Positions 10,740-23,134 of a DNA stretch of 64,000 bases are shown here, piece by piece. Under the pieces are notes generated by a model. That model made no database searches and was not told where the DNA came from. It saw only the letters and a list, made by a program, of their open reading frames with translations. The stretch spans positions 1,598,501-1,662,500 of the forward strand of contig JAZGTH010000063.1 in the NCBI GenBank assembly GCA_036877525.1, read 5' to 3'. This DNA is from Chromobotia macracanthus (taxonomy: Eukaryota; Chordata; Actinopteri; Cypriniformes; Botiidae). Each line of letters starts with the position of its first letter. Position 1 is the first letter of the stretch. The position numbers and the translations under genes were made by a program.

Positions 10740-11813
10740 TAGAGTCCTCTTGATTTATTTCAAATAGAGCAAATTCCAAAACACAACAAAATATAAGAAA
10801 ACAGTAAACAAACCAAAAACATTAGTGGCACCACAAAGCAAAGTCACATACAGTAACAACTTTTAAGGTTCAGTAAAAGACAACTTGTCCCAAGTTTTTC
10901 ATTTTGCGCCTTTAAACTTGACAGATACATCAACAAACAAAATACCTTAAAAAAGCGCACAGCCCTTTTAAAGCCCTCAAAGAGACCGGGGATATATAGT
11001 GTTCTTCCCTTCATATAAAATAACAGCCATTGAACATAGGAAGTGCTTTGCTTGGTCCCTAAATGATCATGAGTATAAATATGAGTGTTTTATTTCAAGT
11101 TAGGCTAAAAGTTTAGAAAAACATATTCAATAGCATATCCAACAGAGTGTAACAACAGAACATGTATAAGGTATATTTACACTGAAGTCTCCATTCGCAC
11201 ACAGGTTACTTTTGTAATGATTAAAAATTATTTACACAACGACAACTTAGTTAAAACATTCATACTGAAAAAATGTTTTTTTGAAAATATAGAAAAAATA
11301 CTTTGCATTACAGTGGATGCTCCTAGCTTTATATATGTAGTTTAAACCTAATGCCTTATGTGTAGTTGTTTTCGCCATTAAAATGTATTTGTATGGAGTG
11401 CATATCATCAAGTGCAAATCACTGCCTGTTACAAGTTGTGCATCTTCCTAAACATATTCACCAGGTTTTGGTGGTTCTTTCTCTTGTGTTCCATCAGCAG
11501 CAGCAGTTTCATTCTACAGTTTTTCAGAACGCTACTTTTCACTATACTGAACCCAGAGATTTTAACATTAGTGCTATTGCTTTTGTCTCCATTGCATTTA
11601 GCGTTTGTTCAACCAACTCCAGAGTCGTGCAGTGCATCATTTCCCCTCATCATCTACCTCCAGTCTCTCCACATGAGGCTAAGCTCAAATCTCAGTCAAG
11701 ATTTTCAGATATTGAACACGACTCTGAGGTCTTCTGGATCTATAACAGGCACTGGAGGCTGTACTACGGTCCTATTGCACAGTGAATCTCTCCAGTGAGA
11801 GAGGGAAAGGACT
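10740..11813 (-). other. sbf2: Probable sbf2 3' UTR
   Basis: AT-rich sequence directly after the sbf2 stop on the minus strand. Minus-strand AATAAA hexamers occur at 11089-11094 and 10754-10759. The second would give a UTR of about 1.07 kb. The 128- and 139-codon + strand ORFs in this stretch are antisense chance ORFs. Confidence 0.5.
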
Positions 11814-11912
11814 TCAGGCATCTGAGATGCAGTTCTGGATCTTATCAATCCACTGCTGGGCGCTCGGAGCATCTGCCGCACAGAAGTTATACACGCGTCG
11901 AGAGGTCTTCAG
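11814..11912 (-). CDS. sbf2: sbf2 exon w37, end of PH domain and stop
   Basis: Encodes LKTSRRVYNFCAAD, then APSAQQWIDKIQNC and ISDA before TGA (TCA at 11814-11816 on +). The QQW Trp is the invariant PH-domain residue. Acceptor CTGCAG. Confidence 0.95.
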   Translation of the reverse strand: MKTSRRVYNFCAADAPSAQQWIDKIQNCISDA

Positions 11913-14900
11913 CTGCAGGGACAAAAACAACCAGAACAGACGCGTTACACTGATGAGTAATAAAACTACACTGCTTTAGACAGTACAGATGGACAGTTCG
12001 ATACAGCACCTCAGCTGTGCTTGAGTACATGGTATAGTAACAGCTCAAACTCAAAACCCTGTTCATGTAACACCACTCAGCACACCTATTAACTTCTGAT
12101 CACGTCAGAGACTATATCATCTATCAGAAAGAAGCCACTTAAAGCTGCAATCTGTAACTGTTGCCTCTCTGCAGCCATCTCTGTTTGAAACATAAAATTC
12201 CAGGTTACTTTCATAGTTAATGTGGATAACAAATTCTAAACAACTGCTGTAAGAACAAGCTACAAACGCTGAGCCATCTACAGTACCGGCACATAAGATA
12301 TAGCAGAGGGATCTTCTTTCTGCTTACAGATGGACATTTCAGGCGAAATAAGACCTGACAGCTCAAATTGTAAATCATTACAATAAACTTACTGTTGTGA
12401 ATCAGGTAATGAGATCGTGTTGAACACTGATCTGTCATGTACTTGTTCCATAACTGATTTTGTTCATTTTTAACCAAAAAGTTACAGATCACAACCTCAA
12501 CAAATTAGATTTAAATTAGATGTAAATTAGTTGTTATTAAGGTACAGTAACACCAGCATTAGTAATTACAGTATTTACAATACAATGTAACCTTGTGTAT
12601 TTTAAAGGTGAATTTAAAGGGTGGAGTACTTACATCAAAGAAAGCCTTTTCGCTGATGTGTTTGGGGGCTCCTATGGTTGGTGTGGCAGCCAACACAGAC
12701 TCCACTTCAGCTAGATCTATAAACCCCCGACAGCTTGTGTCTTCATCTGTCTCATAATATCTCAGCTACAGAGAGAGACAGAGTTCTTTCAAAAATGTAA
12801 ACCATAATGAATGAATAAACAAAAAAATCTATAAATAAATGACTTGCCTGATGTTTTGTTATATCCAGAACAAACCACCGAGCTTTCCAAGCTTTAAGTA
12901 ACGCCCCTCGCTTGTACAGGATTCCCTCAAACGACCTGTACAAATGAAAAAGATACACACTTAGTCTTGGGTCACACACCCACACACATCTCTGACAACT
13001 CTGCCCCTAAAACATTTACATTTTTACCTGTCAGTCACGTGGTTCTTTATGTCTAACTTGATGGTTTTTGGCCAGTTTAAGCCGCATAAAGCACCAGACG
13101 ACTGACAGCTCACTGATTCAAAAGGAGATTTGTAGGAGTTCATTTTTCGTTGTTACCTATTGTCTTCATTCTTTGCAGTAAACTGATTGTAGAGTGTGGC
13201 TGCCCTGCGGTTAACTCCGTTTACTGTGGCAGGGCTGCTGTCTTCTCCCAGGCCACTGTCAGGCAGATGTAACATGGAGCGTCTCTGATAGGCCTGCAGG
13301 TTGGAGGTGGGAACCAGAGCAGAGATGGACACTGACGGTTTCCTCAGCTATGAGAGGAAACAGTGACATGTGAGATCTGTTGAGCTGCAGCAGTGAGCAG
13401 TAGTTGTAAAGGAACAGAAGAAACAAGTGGAGATACATACACTGCCCTCCTGCCTGAGGTCTTCCTGGATGCTGTCATGCACCTTCTCCAGGGTGATGTA
13501 CCATGGTTCTACAGACTGGCCCAGTTCCCCCTCCAGCCTCTCAATGTCCTGAAACCACACAAAAAAAGTCTTTGAAAACTCAGAAAATCCTCAGATGCCA
13601 ACAAGATGCCAACATCTTGTCAGATTTTGAAGATAGCACAGATTTTTCAATGCTTAATATCACACAAATCTGAAATGAGTAACTTTTAAATTTTTTACTT
13701 TTAATCAATGTAAAGCTCTGTTTGGAGAACAAGCACTGTTGTCACTAAGGCCTTGTTTCACAGATAAGACTATAATGCATGTCTGAGTTGTCCTAACTGA
13801 AATCTTAAAATACATAAGTGCCATTGTTGTCTCTCAAGATGCACACAAGTAATGTTTATTATAAGGCACACTTATAAAAGCTACCTAAATGTCCTAACTA
13901 TGGCCTACGCCTAGCTTAATCTAAGCCCTGTCTGTGAAACCAGGCCTAAATATTTGACTGGTTATCTCTAAAGCTCCCTTGAGTTTATTCTAAAGCATTA
14001 GATATGACAGACAGAGAGGCAGCTGATTCAGGTTTCAGGCAGTAAGACAGGACAGAGGTGTTTGGACTCACAGACAGGAGTTTGGTGATGGCATCAGGCT
14101 GAGCGCGGCTCACGCTGCTGTAACACGGCCAGACGATTCTTCTCTTGGTGGTGGAGATGGTGTCAGTCTCTTCGGTGGTCTGAGAGCGTGTGGTGAGCAT
14201 GCACCAGTCGTACGAGGGGCCCGTGGACAGTGTCTCCCCTGTGTAGAACTCCCATATCGACAGGTTGGGGATGGAGATCAATGGTTTTAACACCGGCTAT
14301 GAAAACACAGAAAGCATAATTTGTTTTTTTTATTGGACTTAGGAAAGGTACATTAGAGTGTGGATAATCTGGAATAAAGCATCCAAATGTAAGTGTATTT
14401 CTAGTTCTAGTTCTTCTCCAGTGTTGAAGAAATCTTGCTGCAGACTCAACAACACGCTCTGCCCTCTGTCTCATGTCCAGTGTTGTAAACAGAAACGGGC
14501 CCTCAGGGGCCCTTTGCTCTCCTTAAACTTCATCAGATGTTTTTCTATTGAAATATGAGTCACGCTAGACTGATTCACTCTTATTGTGAGATGACAGTGA
14601 ATGTGTCCTTCCTGTAACTCACAGCCTGGATCTGAGGCATCACGTGTACGGAGAGCATCAGCTTTACTTGCACAACCATTATCAGGCCTCAGCATAAAAC
14701 TGGAATGCAAGAAGATGTTTCTTTTACGAGCGCGGGCGTGAACCAAATTCCGCTGATTCTAACTTTGTTTTTAAAGACCTTCGCAATCTGATTCAGCTGC
14801 AACGAGACAGCTTTATGGGGTCAGTGAGACTGTTTTGCAATTGTGGCAAACTGTGCTTCACTGTGAATGTGATCTGAGACATAAACATATTTGAGGGTGG

Positions 14901-17900
14901 AAGTCAGCAGGACCTCCAACAGAGTGCACTGGAGTAAAGACCTCTCCAGCTGTGTGTTACCTCTGTCTCTGAAGGGCTGTACAGGTAGTTGTAGAATAGA
15001 GGAGTTCTGTGGTGCATTCTGCTGATGAACTCCCAGATACAGATCCCCCTTCTGGACTGCTTTTCTCCTTTATCCTCAAACAATGTGCCTTCAGTGAGGA
15101 GACACAGAGACGCAACTGTTAATCATGCTGCCAACAGTAACTGGATGAGGTGTGAAACAAAATATCAGAGGCTGATAAGACAAGCAGCACTTTAAAAGAA
15201 GTGCTTTCTAAGGTCATCAAGTCTGTTACAGGTCACAGTAGGTATAAAGTGTTTCTGTATCTCAACTGCTAAAAAATGGTGCCTGCAACACTACGATTGT
15301 GTGTTCGATTCCCAGAAAACTTATGCACACATGTATACTAGTACAAGCGTCTGCCAAATGTATAAACCTGAAATATTTTTTTAAATTTGGTGGCTGTTTC
15401 TAATATGTTGTAGGCATTCAAACCCAAGTTTATTTGAAAACATTTACAACTAGGTAAATTATGAAAATCCAATATTGTATTGTGGAGGAACGTGTACTTT
15501 TTTCAAAAGATGCCATGATGAGTTCTACACACCGTGCTCCAGGCGCTCATAGTCTGAGTCCAGCAGGAAGTTCTTGAAGCGGTTGGAGATGTAGTGATAG
15601 GCCAGAAACTTCAGATAATACTGATTAAACTCAAACTCCAGAGGGTGCTGCCTATGAATCTGAGGAGAGAATCAGATCAGAGACATCAGAGGAGCTTTCC
15701 AGCTTCATCTCACAGTCACAGTGAATGAACACATTACGAGCTGGATGATGAAATGATTTACTGAAACTGATCAGTTGAATGGAATGTCAAAAGTGCAAAA
15801 ATAACAACAAGGAGGGACACAATGTGATAACGTGCAGCCAAGCAGGACCTGAAGAAGTTCTCACACTCCAGGCCACCTGGACTTCCTGGCAAAAACAACA
15901 GCTGCCTCCAAAATGAGACACTTCTATTTTCGGACACTTTTGCTATATTCTGTGAGGACTGTGACATCGCAGGACCTGCTCAGCTGGGGCATTCAGATGT
16001 TCTACGCCTCCATTTCATCACACATGTTAAGAAACAATGTGTTATTTGTAAGCGAATGGGAGTGGAGTGCATGTCTCTGGAAAGAAATAAACAACTCTTC
16101 TCCAACATCTATAACTCTATCCAAAATTGCAACTTTACACCGGCTGCACCAAACACACACTAATGTTGAGAGCTGATGGCAAAGCAACCAACTGCAGGAA
16201 ATGCTGGCTACAGGGTGAAAAGCCATCTGTGTCTGCTCATTTCAAAGGGGGCTGGAGGGATGAGAATCAGCGGCTCTGTCTAAATGACCTGCCCACCATG
16301 GGGATTGAGAAAAGAAAGCTAGTGCCTGCATTCTGACAGCTGAGTTCTTCTCTTCCACCCCCTCAACTGGCTAGATGCTGGAAGAATGCTGTGAGCTCAT
16401 GAACAAAACATGGTGGGAACAAAGAGAAGTGTGTGAGAGAGATGGAGTTATGAGGAGATACTGGACAGTGTGTGTGAGAGAGAGAGAATGATGGAGTTAT
16501 GAGGAGATACTGGACAGTGTGTGTGTGAGAGAGAGAATGATGGAGTTATGAGGAGATACTGGACAGTGTGTGTGTGAGAGAGAGAATGATGGAGTTATGA
16601 GGAGATACTGGACAGTGTGTGTGAGAGAGAGAGAATGATGGAGTTATGAGGAGATACTGACAGTGTTGTGTGAGAGAGAGATGGAGTTATGAGGGGCAGT
16701 TTGTATGAGGAGATACTGGACAGTGTGTGTGAGAGAGAGAATGATGGAGTTATGAGGAGATATAGATACTGGACAGTGTGTGTGTGAGAGAGAGAATGAT
16801 GGAGTTATGAGGAGATACTGGACAGTGTGTGTGAGAGAGAGTGTGGATGATGGAGTTATGAGGAGATACTGGACAGTGTGTGTGAGAGAGAGAATGATGG
16901 AGTTATGAGAGAGATACTGGACAGTGTGTGTGGAGAGAGAATGATGGAGTTATGAGGAGATACTGGACAGTGTGTGTGATGAGATGGATACTGATGATGG
17001 AGTTATGAGGAGATACTGGACAGTGTGTGTGGATTGAGGTATGAGGAGATACTGGACAGTGTGTTTGAGAGAGAGAGGAGTTATGAGGAGATACTGACAG
17101 TGTGTGTGAGAGAGAGATGGAGTTATGAGGAGATACTGACAGTGTGTGTGAGAGAGAGATGGAGTTATGAGGAGATACTGACATGTGTGTGTGAGAGAGA
17201 AGATGGAGTTATGAGAGATACTGGACAGTGTGTGTAGAGAGAGGATGGAGTTATAGGAGATACTGGACATTTTTTGTATATGGAATACTGACAGTGTGTG
17301 TGGAGAGAGATGATGGAGTTTGAGGAGATACTGGCTGAGTTATGAGGAGATACTGGACAGTGTGTGTGAGAGAGAGAATGATGGAGTTATGAGGAGATAC
17401 TGGACATGTGTGTGAGAGAGGATGGAGTTATGAGGAGATACTGACAGTGTGGAGAGAGATGATGGAGTTATGGAGATACTGGACATTTGTTAGAGATGAT
17501 GGAGTTATGAGGAGATACTGGACAGTTTTGGTAGTTATGAGGAGATACTGGACAGTGTGTGTGTGAGAGAGATGGAGTTATGAGGAGATACTGGACAGTG
17601 TGTGTGTAGAGAGAGAATGATGGAGTTATGAGGAGATACTGCATTTGGAGGAGAATGATGGAGTTATGAGGAATGACAGTGTGTGTGAGAGAGGAGATGG
17701 AGTTATGAGGAGATACTGGACAGTGTGTGTGAGAGAGAAATGATGGAGTTATGAGGAGATACTGGACAGTGTGTGTAGAGAGAGAATGATGGAGTTATGA
17801 GGAGATACTGGACAGTGTGTGTGAGAGAGAGAATGATGGAGTTATGAGGAGATACTGGACAGTGTGTGTGAGAGAGAGAATGATGGAGTTATGAGGAGAT

Positions 17901-20900
17901 ACTGGACAGTGTGTGAGAGAGATGAGTTATGAGGAGATACTGGACAGTGTGTGTGGAGAGAGAATGATGGAGTTATGAGGAGATACTGACAGTGTTGTGT
18001 GGGAGTGATTATGAGAGATACTGGACAGTGTGTGTGAGAGAGAGATGGAGTTATGAGGAGATACTGGACATGTGTGTGAGAGAGAGAAGATGGAGTTATG
18101 AGGAGATACTGGACAGTGTGTGTGTGAGAGAGAGATGGAGTTATGAGGAGATACTGGACAGTGTGTGTGAGAGAGAGAATGATGGAGTTATGAGGAGATA
18201 CTGGACAGTGTGTGTGAGAGAGAGGATGGAGTTATGAGGAGATACTGGACAGTGTGTGTGTGAGAGAGAGATGGAGTTATGAGGAGATACTGGACAGTGT
18301 GTGTGAGAGAGAGATGGAGTTATGAGGAGATACTGGACAGTGTGTGTGGAGAGAGAATGATGGAGTTATGAGGAGATACTGGACAGTGTGTGTGAGAGAG
18401 AGATGGAGTTATGAGGAGATACTGGACAGTGTGTGTGAGAGAGAGATGGAGTTATGAGTGATGGAGTTATGAGGAGATACTGGACAGTGTGTGTGAGAGA
18501 GATGATGGAGTTATGAGGAGATACTGGACAGTGTGTGTGGGGAGATGTAGTTATGGGTTGTTAGAGTGTTATGGTGGGTGTGTGTGTGAGAGAGTTGGTG
18601 TTATTGAGGAGATACTGGACATGTGTGTTAGATAGTTATGAGGAGATACTGACAGTGTGTGTGAGAGAGAGAGATGGAGTTATGAGGAGATACTGGACAG
18701 TGTGTGTGTGAAAAGATGGAGTTATGAGGAGATACTGGACAGTGTGTGTGGTGAGATGGAGTTATGAGGAGATACTGGACAGTGTGTGTGTGGGGGAATG
18801 TGGAGTTATAGGAGATACTGGACAGTGTGTGTGAGAGAGAGAATGATGGAGTTATGAGGAGATACTGGACAGTGTGTGTGAGAGTGAGATGGAGTTATGA
18901 GGAGATACTGGACAGTGTGTGTGAGAGAGAGTGTTATGAGGGATACTGGACAGTGTGTGTGGAGTGAGATGGAGTTATGAGGAGATACTGGACAGTGTGT
19001 GTGTGAGAGAGAGATGGAGTTATGAGGAGATACTGGACAGTGTGTGTGAGAGAGAGAGAATGATGGAGTTATGAGGAGATACTGGACAGTGTGTGTGTGA
19101 GAGAGAGAATGATGGAGTTATGAGGAGATACTGGACAGTGTGTGTGAGAGAGAGAGAATGATGGAGTTATGAGGAGATACTGGACATGTTTTGGAGAGAG
19201 AATGATGGAGTTATGAGGAGATACTGGACAGTGTGTGTGTGAGAGAGAGAATGATGGAGTTATGAGGAGATACTGGACAGTGTGTGTGAGAGAGAGATGG
19301 AGTTATGAGGAGATACTGGACAGTGTGTGTGAGAGAGAGAGAATGATGGAGTTATGAGGAGATACTGGACAGTGTGTATGTTTGAGAGATAAAGTTATGA
19401 CAAGATACTGGAGAATGTGTATGTGTGAGAGAGATGAAGATGTCTTGCTCATGGGCAGAACTGAGATAAGGTTCATCAGTAACCCCTCTATTGTTTGAAC
19501 CTCCACCCTTTTGCATCCCAGAGGCTAAACCACAATACAGCCACCAACCCAAAATACTGGGTGCAGATATGTAAGGTTACTGATTTAAAGCCTTTAACAT
19601 CAGGTTTCTCCACATAGATTGTCCTTATAATAAGTGTAGAGTAAGTCAGTGTGGATAAAAGTGTCTGCTGAATGTAATGTGTAATGCCTGCCTGGTGAAC
19701 GCAGTCCAGGAACTGAAGGAAAACGGGGGTGAAGCCGCTGCCCTGGCTGTTGGGCGTCAGGCTGCTGCGCTGGCTGAATTTGTGCCCAAATGACAGCCAC
19801 TCTTTCTCTAGAAGAACCTGAAAGCCATCTAGTGTCCTGTAGAAGGGATCACTGAGCAGCTGTGCCAGAGAAACCACCTGCAGCAGCAATGAGAGAACGG
19901 TTTCCAGAAGTTACAAACACAGCCTGCAATTAACACACACCAAGTGACCAGTGCAGATACGAATTAGCTTTAGCCAGAACTGCAGCTTTACTCACTGTTA
20001 GCTGAAGTACAAGAATGATCATGTGACTAAGATATGTGATCAATAACAGACACGCAAACAGTACTGAAACAAAATCATTCGTGCAAAATAACAACTGAAG
20101 ACTGGCACATATTGAGTGACACAATGACCTGATTATATCTGTCATAAATATGAAGGGAAAAAATGGCAAAATAATTCCATTCCATTTTTATTAAATATAT
20201 TACAAAATAAGAAATATTTAGTAAATTTTCAAGAATTCACTCATGATTGGTAGGTGTGACCCTGGTTACAAGCCAGTCTTTCCCTTCTCAGTGGACTATA
20301 ATCCAGCAGTATTCTAACTGGAAGGCATCCAGTGTGTGTTTTGACCTCTTACTGGTACCTTAATGTAAACATGAAACTAAACACAGAAGCTATAGGAGCT
20401 GTTGCCATCAGATAAAAGATAAAACATTAGAGAGTGAAGACAACACAAGACCAAAAGCAAGGCCACGTGACATCAGACACAACTGTTTTCTCCCCTACAG
20501 AGCCAGACATATGGAGCCTATTTAGGGAAAGTATTTCTGATCAGGTCTGCAGAGAGAATGGCAGAATGAACAGAAAAGAGACGGTGCGACACGTGTTTGA
20601 TTCTGAGCTAAGCTTCACAAGCCCAGCTGACACAGCACTGTTTCTAATGACAGTTCACTGATCAAATGGGCATGGAAAATATGAGCTAAAGCTACAAAAA
20701 TTTGACAATTACACTCTTCTGCAACACATGGCGACAATTTACAATAACAGTTAAAGGTGAAAAATGTAACATTTTTCAAGACTTCCTAAAGTGTATAAAC
20801 ACTTCGGCTGTTTTCTTCAACCAATAATGCGAGTTTGCAGCGGGACTTCCCGTAATAATCTTTTGAGCAGGAAACCGGAGTTTGGGTAAACAATGGCAGA

Positions 20901-22961
20901 TCAGGTGCAGGGTGCATGGGGCAAAAACGCATCTCTCTGTTTTTTCCAATTCAGTTGGGTGCCCTAGAAATTATATCCTTTATTAATACAATGTTTGAAT
21001 TGTGATTAATATTCAAATCTGAGCAGATAAAGGCTAAAGATTAATCTGCTTTAACTTCACTGGACTGTTGCATAGGACGTGTGTGAGATAACACTAACCT
21101 GAGTGGTGATGTCCCAACCTTCCTCAAGACTAACCATTACAGATGATCCACTGTCCAATAACTCCACGACAACCAGTGCCAGCTGCAGCAGCTTGTGTAT
21201 CTGTTCAAATCACACACACACACACAAAGAGTACAAAATAAAAACATACTAAGTTTAGCTGTTCCTGTACATTAATTGTGATGTTAACCGCTGACTAAGA
21301 GCTCTGAAGTGTTTTGGCAGAGATCTTTCAAGATAATATTGTTCGAGTGTGTGAGAGACGGTGACTCGAGGGCAAAGGGGCTTGTGGGCACATGGCTTTT
21401 AAGCGTGGTAAGCAACTTCAGTTTTGTTTTAACTGTGTCATGCAGTTTTCTCATCTTTGTGTTGTATAATTTCCCAGGGAAGAGCAGACGAGAAACGAGT
21501 GTTAGACAGGGTCAAAGTCACAAAGGCCAGAAACTCTCTGGGTTTCTCACATTACTGTTGATGTCTGTGAGACATAAGCTGCTCTGGTAAGATAGGGTAC
21601 AGATGCAGTTTTAATACAGTACAGGGTCATTTTAGTTCAATACAGTTGCATTTCTGCTCTGGAACAATCTGTGCAGTATGTACACAACCAAACCAACAAT
21701 TATAGATGAAACTGCACCACTAATACCAGTGTAGTTTTGGTACACAACCAAACTAACAATCATAGATGAAACTGCACCACTAATACCAGTTTGGAAAAAC
21801 CAAAAATTAGAACAGTTTGGTTACCACAGACAAAAAAACCCCACAAATCTGTGAACCTGTACAATTCTGTACATACATTTAATAATATTAACTGTGTCTA
21901 TCACCTCTGAAACTTTGCAGTGTATATAGCTTGTGTTTTAATTTTTAAAGGGCTGGGTATGTGATGTGACCTCTGACCTGCAGCATCCACTCGCTCTCCT
22001 CCAAAGCTTTAAGAAATGACTCCTCAGTGTCTGAGGGCATGGAGCTGGGCGCACATGCCCTCAGAAGTTTCTTGAAGGAGCTCTTCACCTGCCTCGTGTC
22101 TGCAAACTCCACCGGCACCAGTTCACAGTTGAGTGCTGCGTCCAGTTTCAAGCCCTGTCACAGGAAAACGCTCAGTATAAACTCTTCACTCATTTCAGAA
22201 AAACATTCAGGGCACTGAAATACTGTAAGAACAAGTTTAGCCCTTTGCCAGACCAGACTCATAAAATTGTAGCTCAAAAAGGCTTTTCTCATATTCTATC
22301 CAAAACCAGAACTGCAGCGCAGCTCTCTTATTAATATGAATCAAATTAAATATCCAGAGCACAAGCTGCAACAAGAATTCAAAACAGACAGTTTGTGCAG
22401 TAGGTGGCCAAATAACTCAGTTTACATAACTGTTAACTAAGTACTGATTATTCCAACTATTAATGTTTATTTTCACACTGACTATTACAGAATTACATTA
22501 TCAATAAGATTAAAAGCAGCACTTTAAGTGCCTTCAAATGTCCAAATGTAAAATAATTGTTTCAGCCTTTATCATTGCTTTTCTAAACAGCTACTAGGAG
22601 GTCCTTATCTACTCTCTAACTTCTCATGCTCTGGGACCTGCTTAATGTGACCTGCTTAATTTAAATGAGGACGAATTTAAAAAATGAACACATGACATGA
22701 CAGGTTTAGCACACAAGTTTAGCATCAATTAGCTAGCTTCTTCATCTTGAGAACCGTCAGTGAGTAGAACTTTTTTACCCTGAGGTGGGACTTTTCACTG
22801 AAGATGTAGAGAGCTGCTTGATGCTTCAGAAGCTGGGCCTGAAGGTTCTCGATGCCTGTAGGGGGCGCAAGATCCTTGCCAGCCAAACGTGCGCCCACGT
22901 CAACAACAACAGAGTGCTGGCTGAACCTGCTGCTGGAGCGCAGACTGGCCCACACACCTTC

Positions 22962-23052
<91 letters not shown>

Positions 23053-23092
23053 GGAGAGAGGGAGAGGGAGAGAGAGAGAGAGAGAGAGGGAG

Positions 23093-23134
<42 letters not shown>

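Noticed and set aside
11366..11798. Two overlapping + strand ORFs of 128 and 139 codons
   Set aside because: They lie antisense in the probable sbf2 3' UTR, and neither resembles a known protein.
16903..19506. Several ORFs of 65-106 codons on both strands
   Set aside because: They are repeat translations of the minisatellite unit (e.g. SYEEILDSV-type periods), with no independent coding signal.
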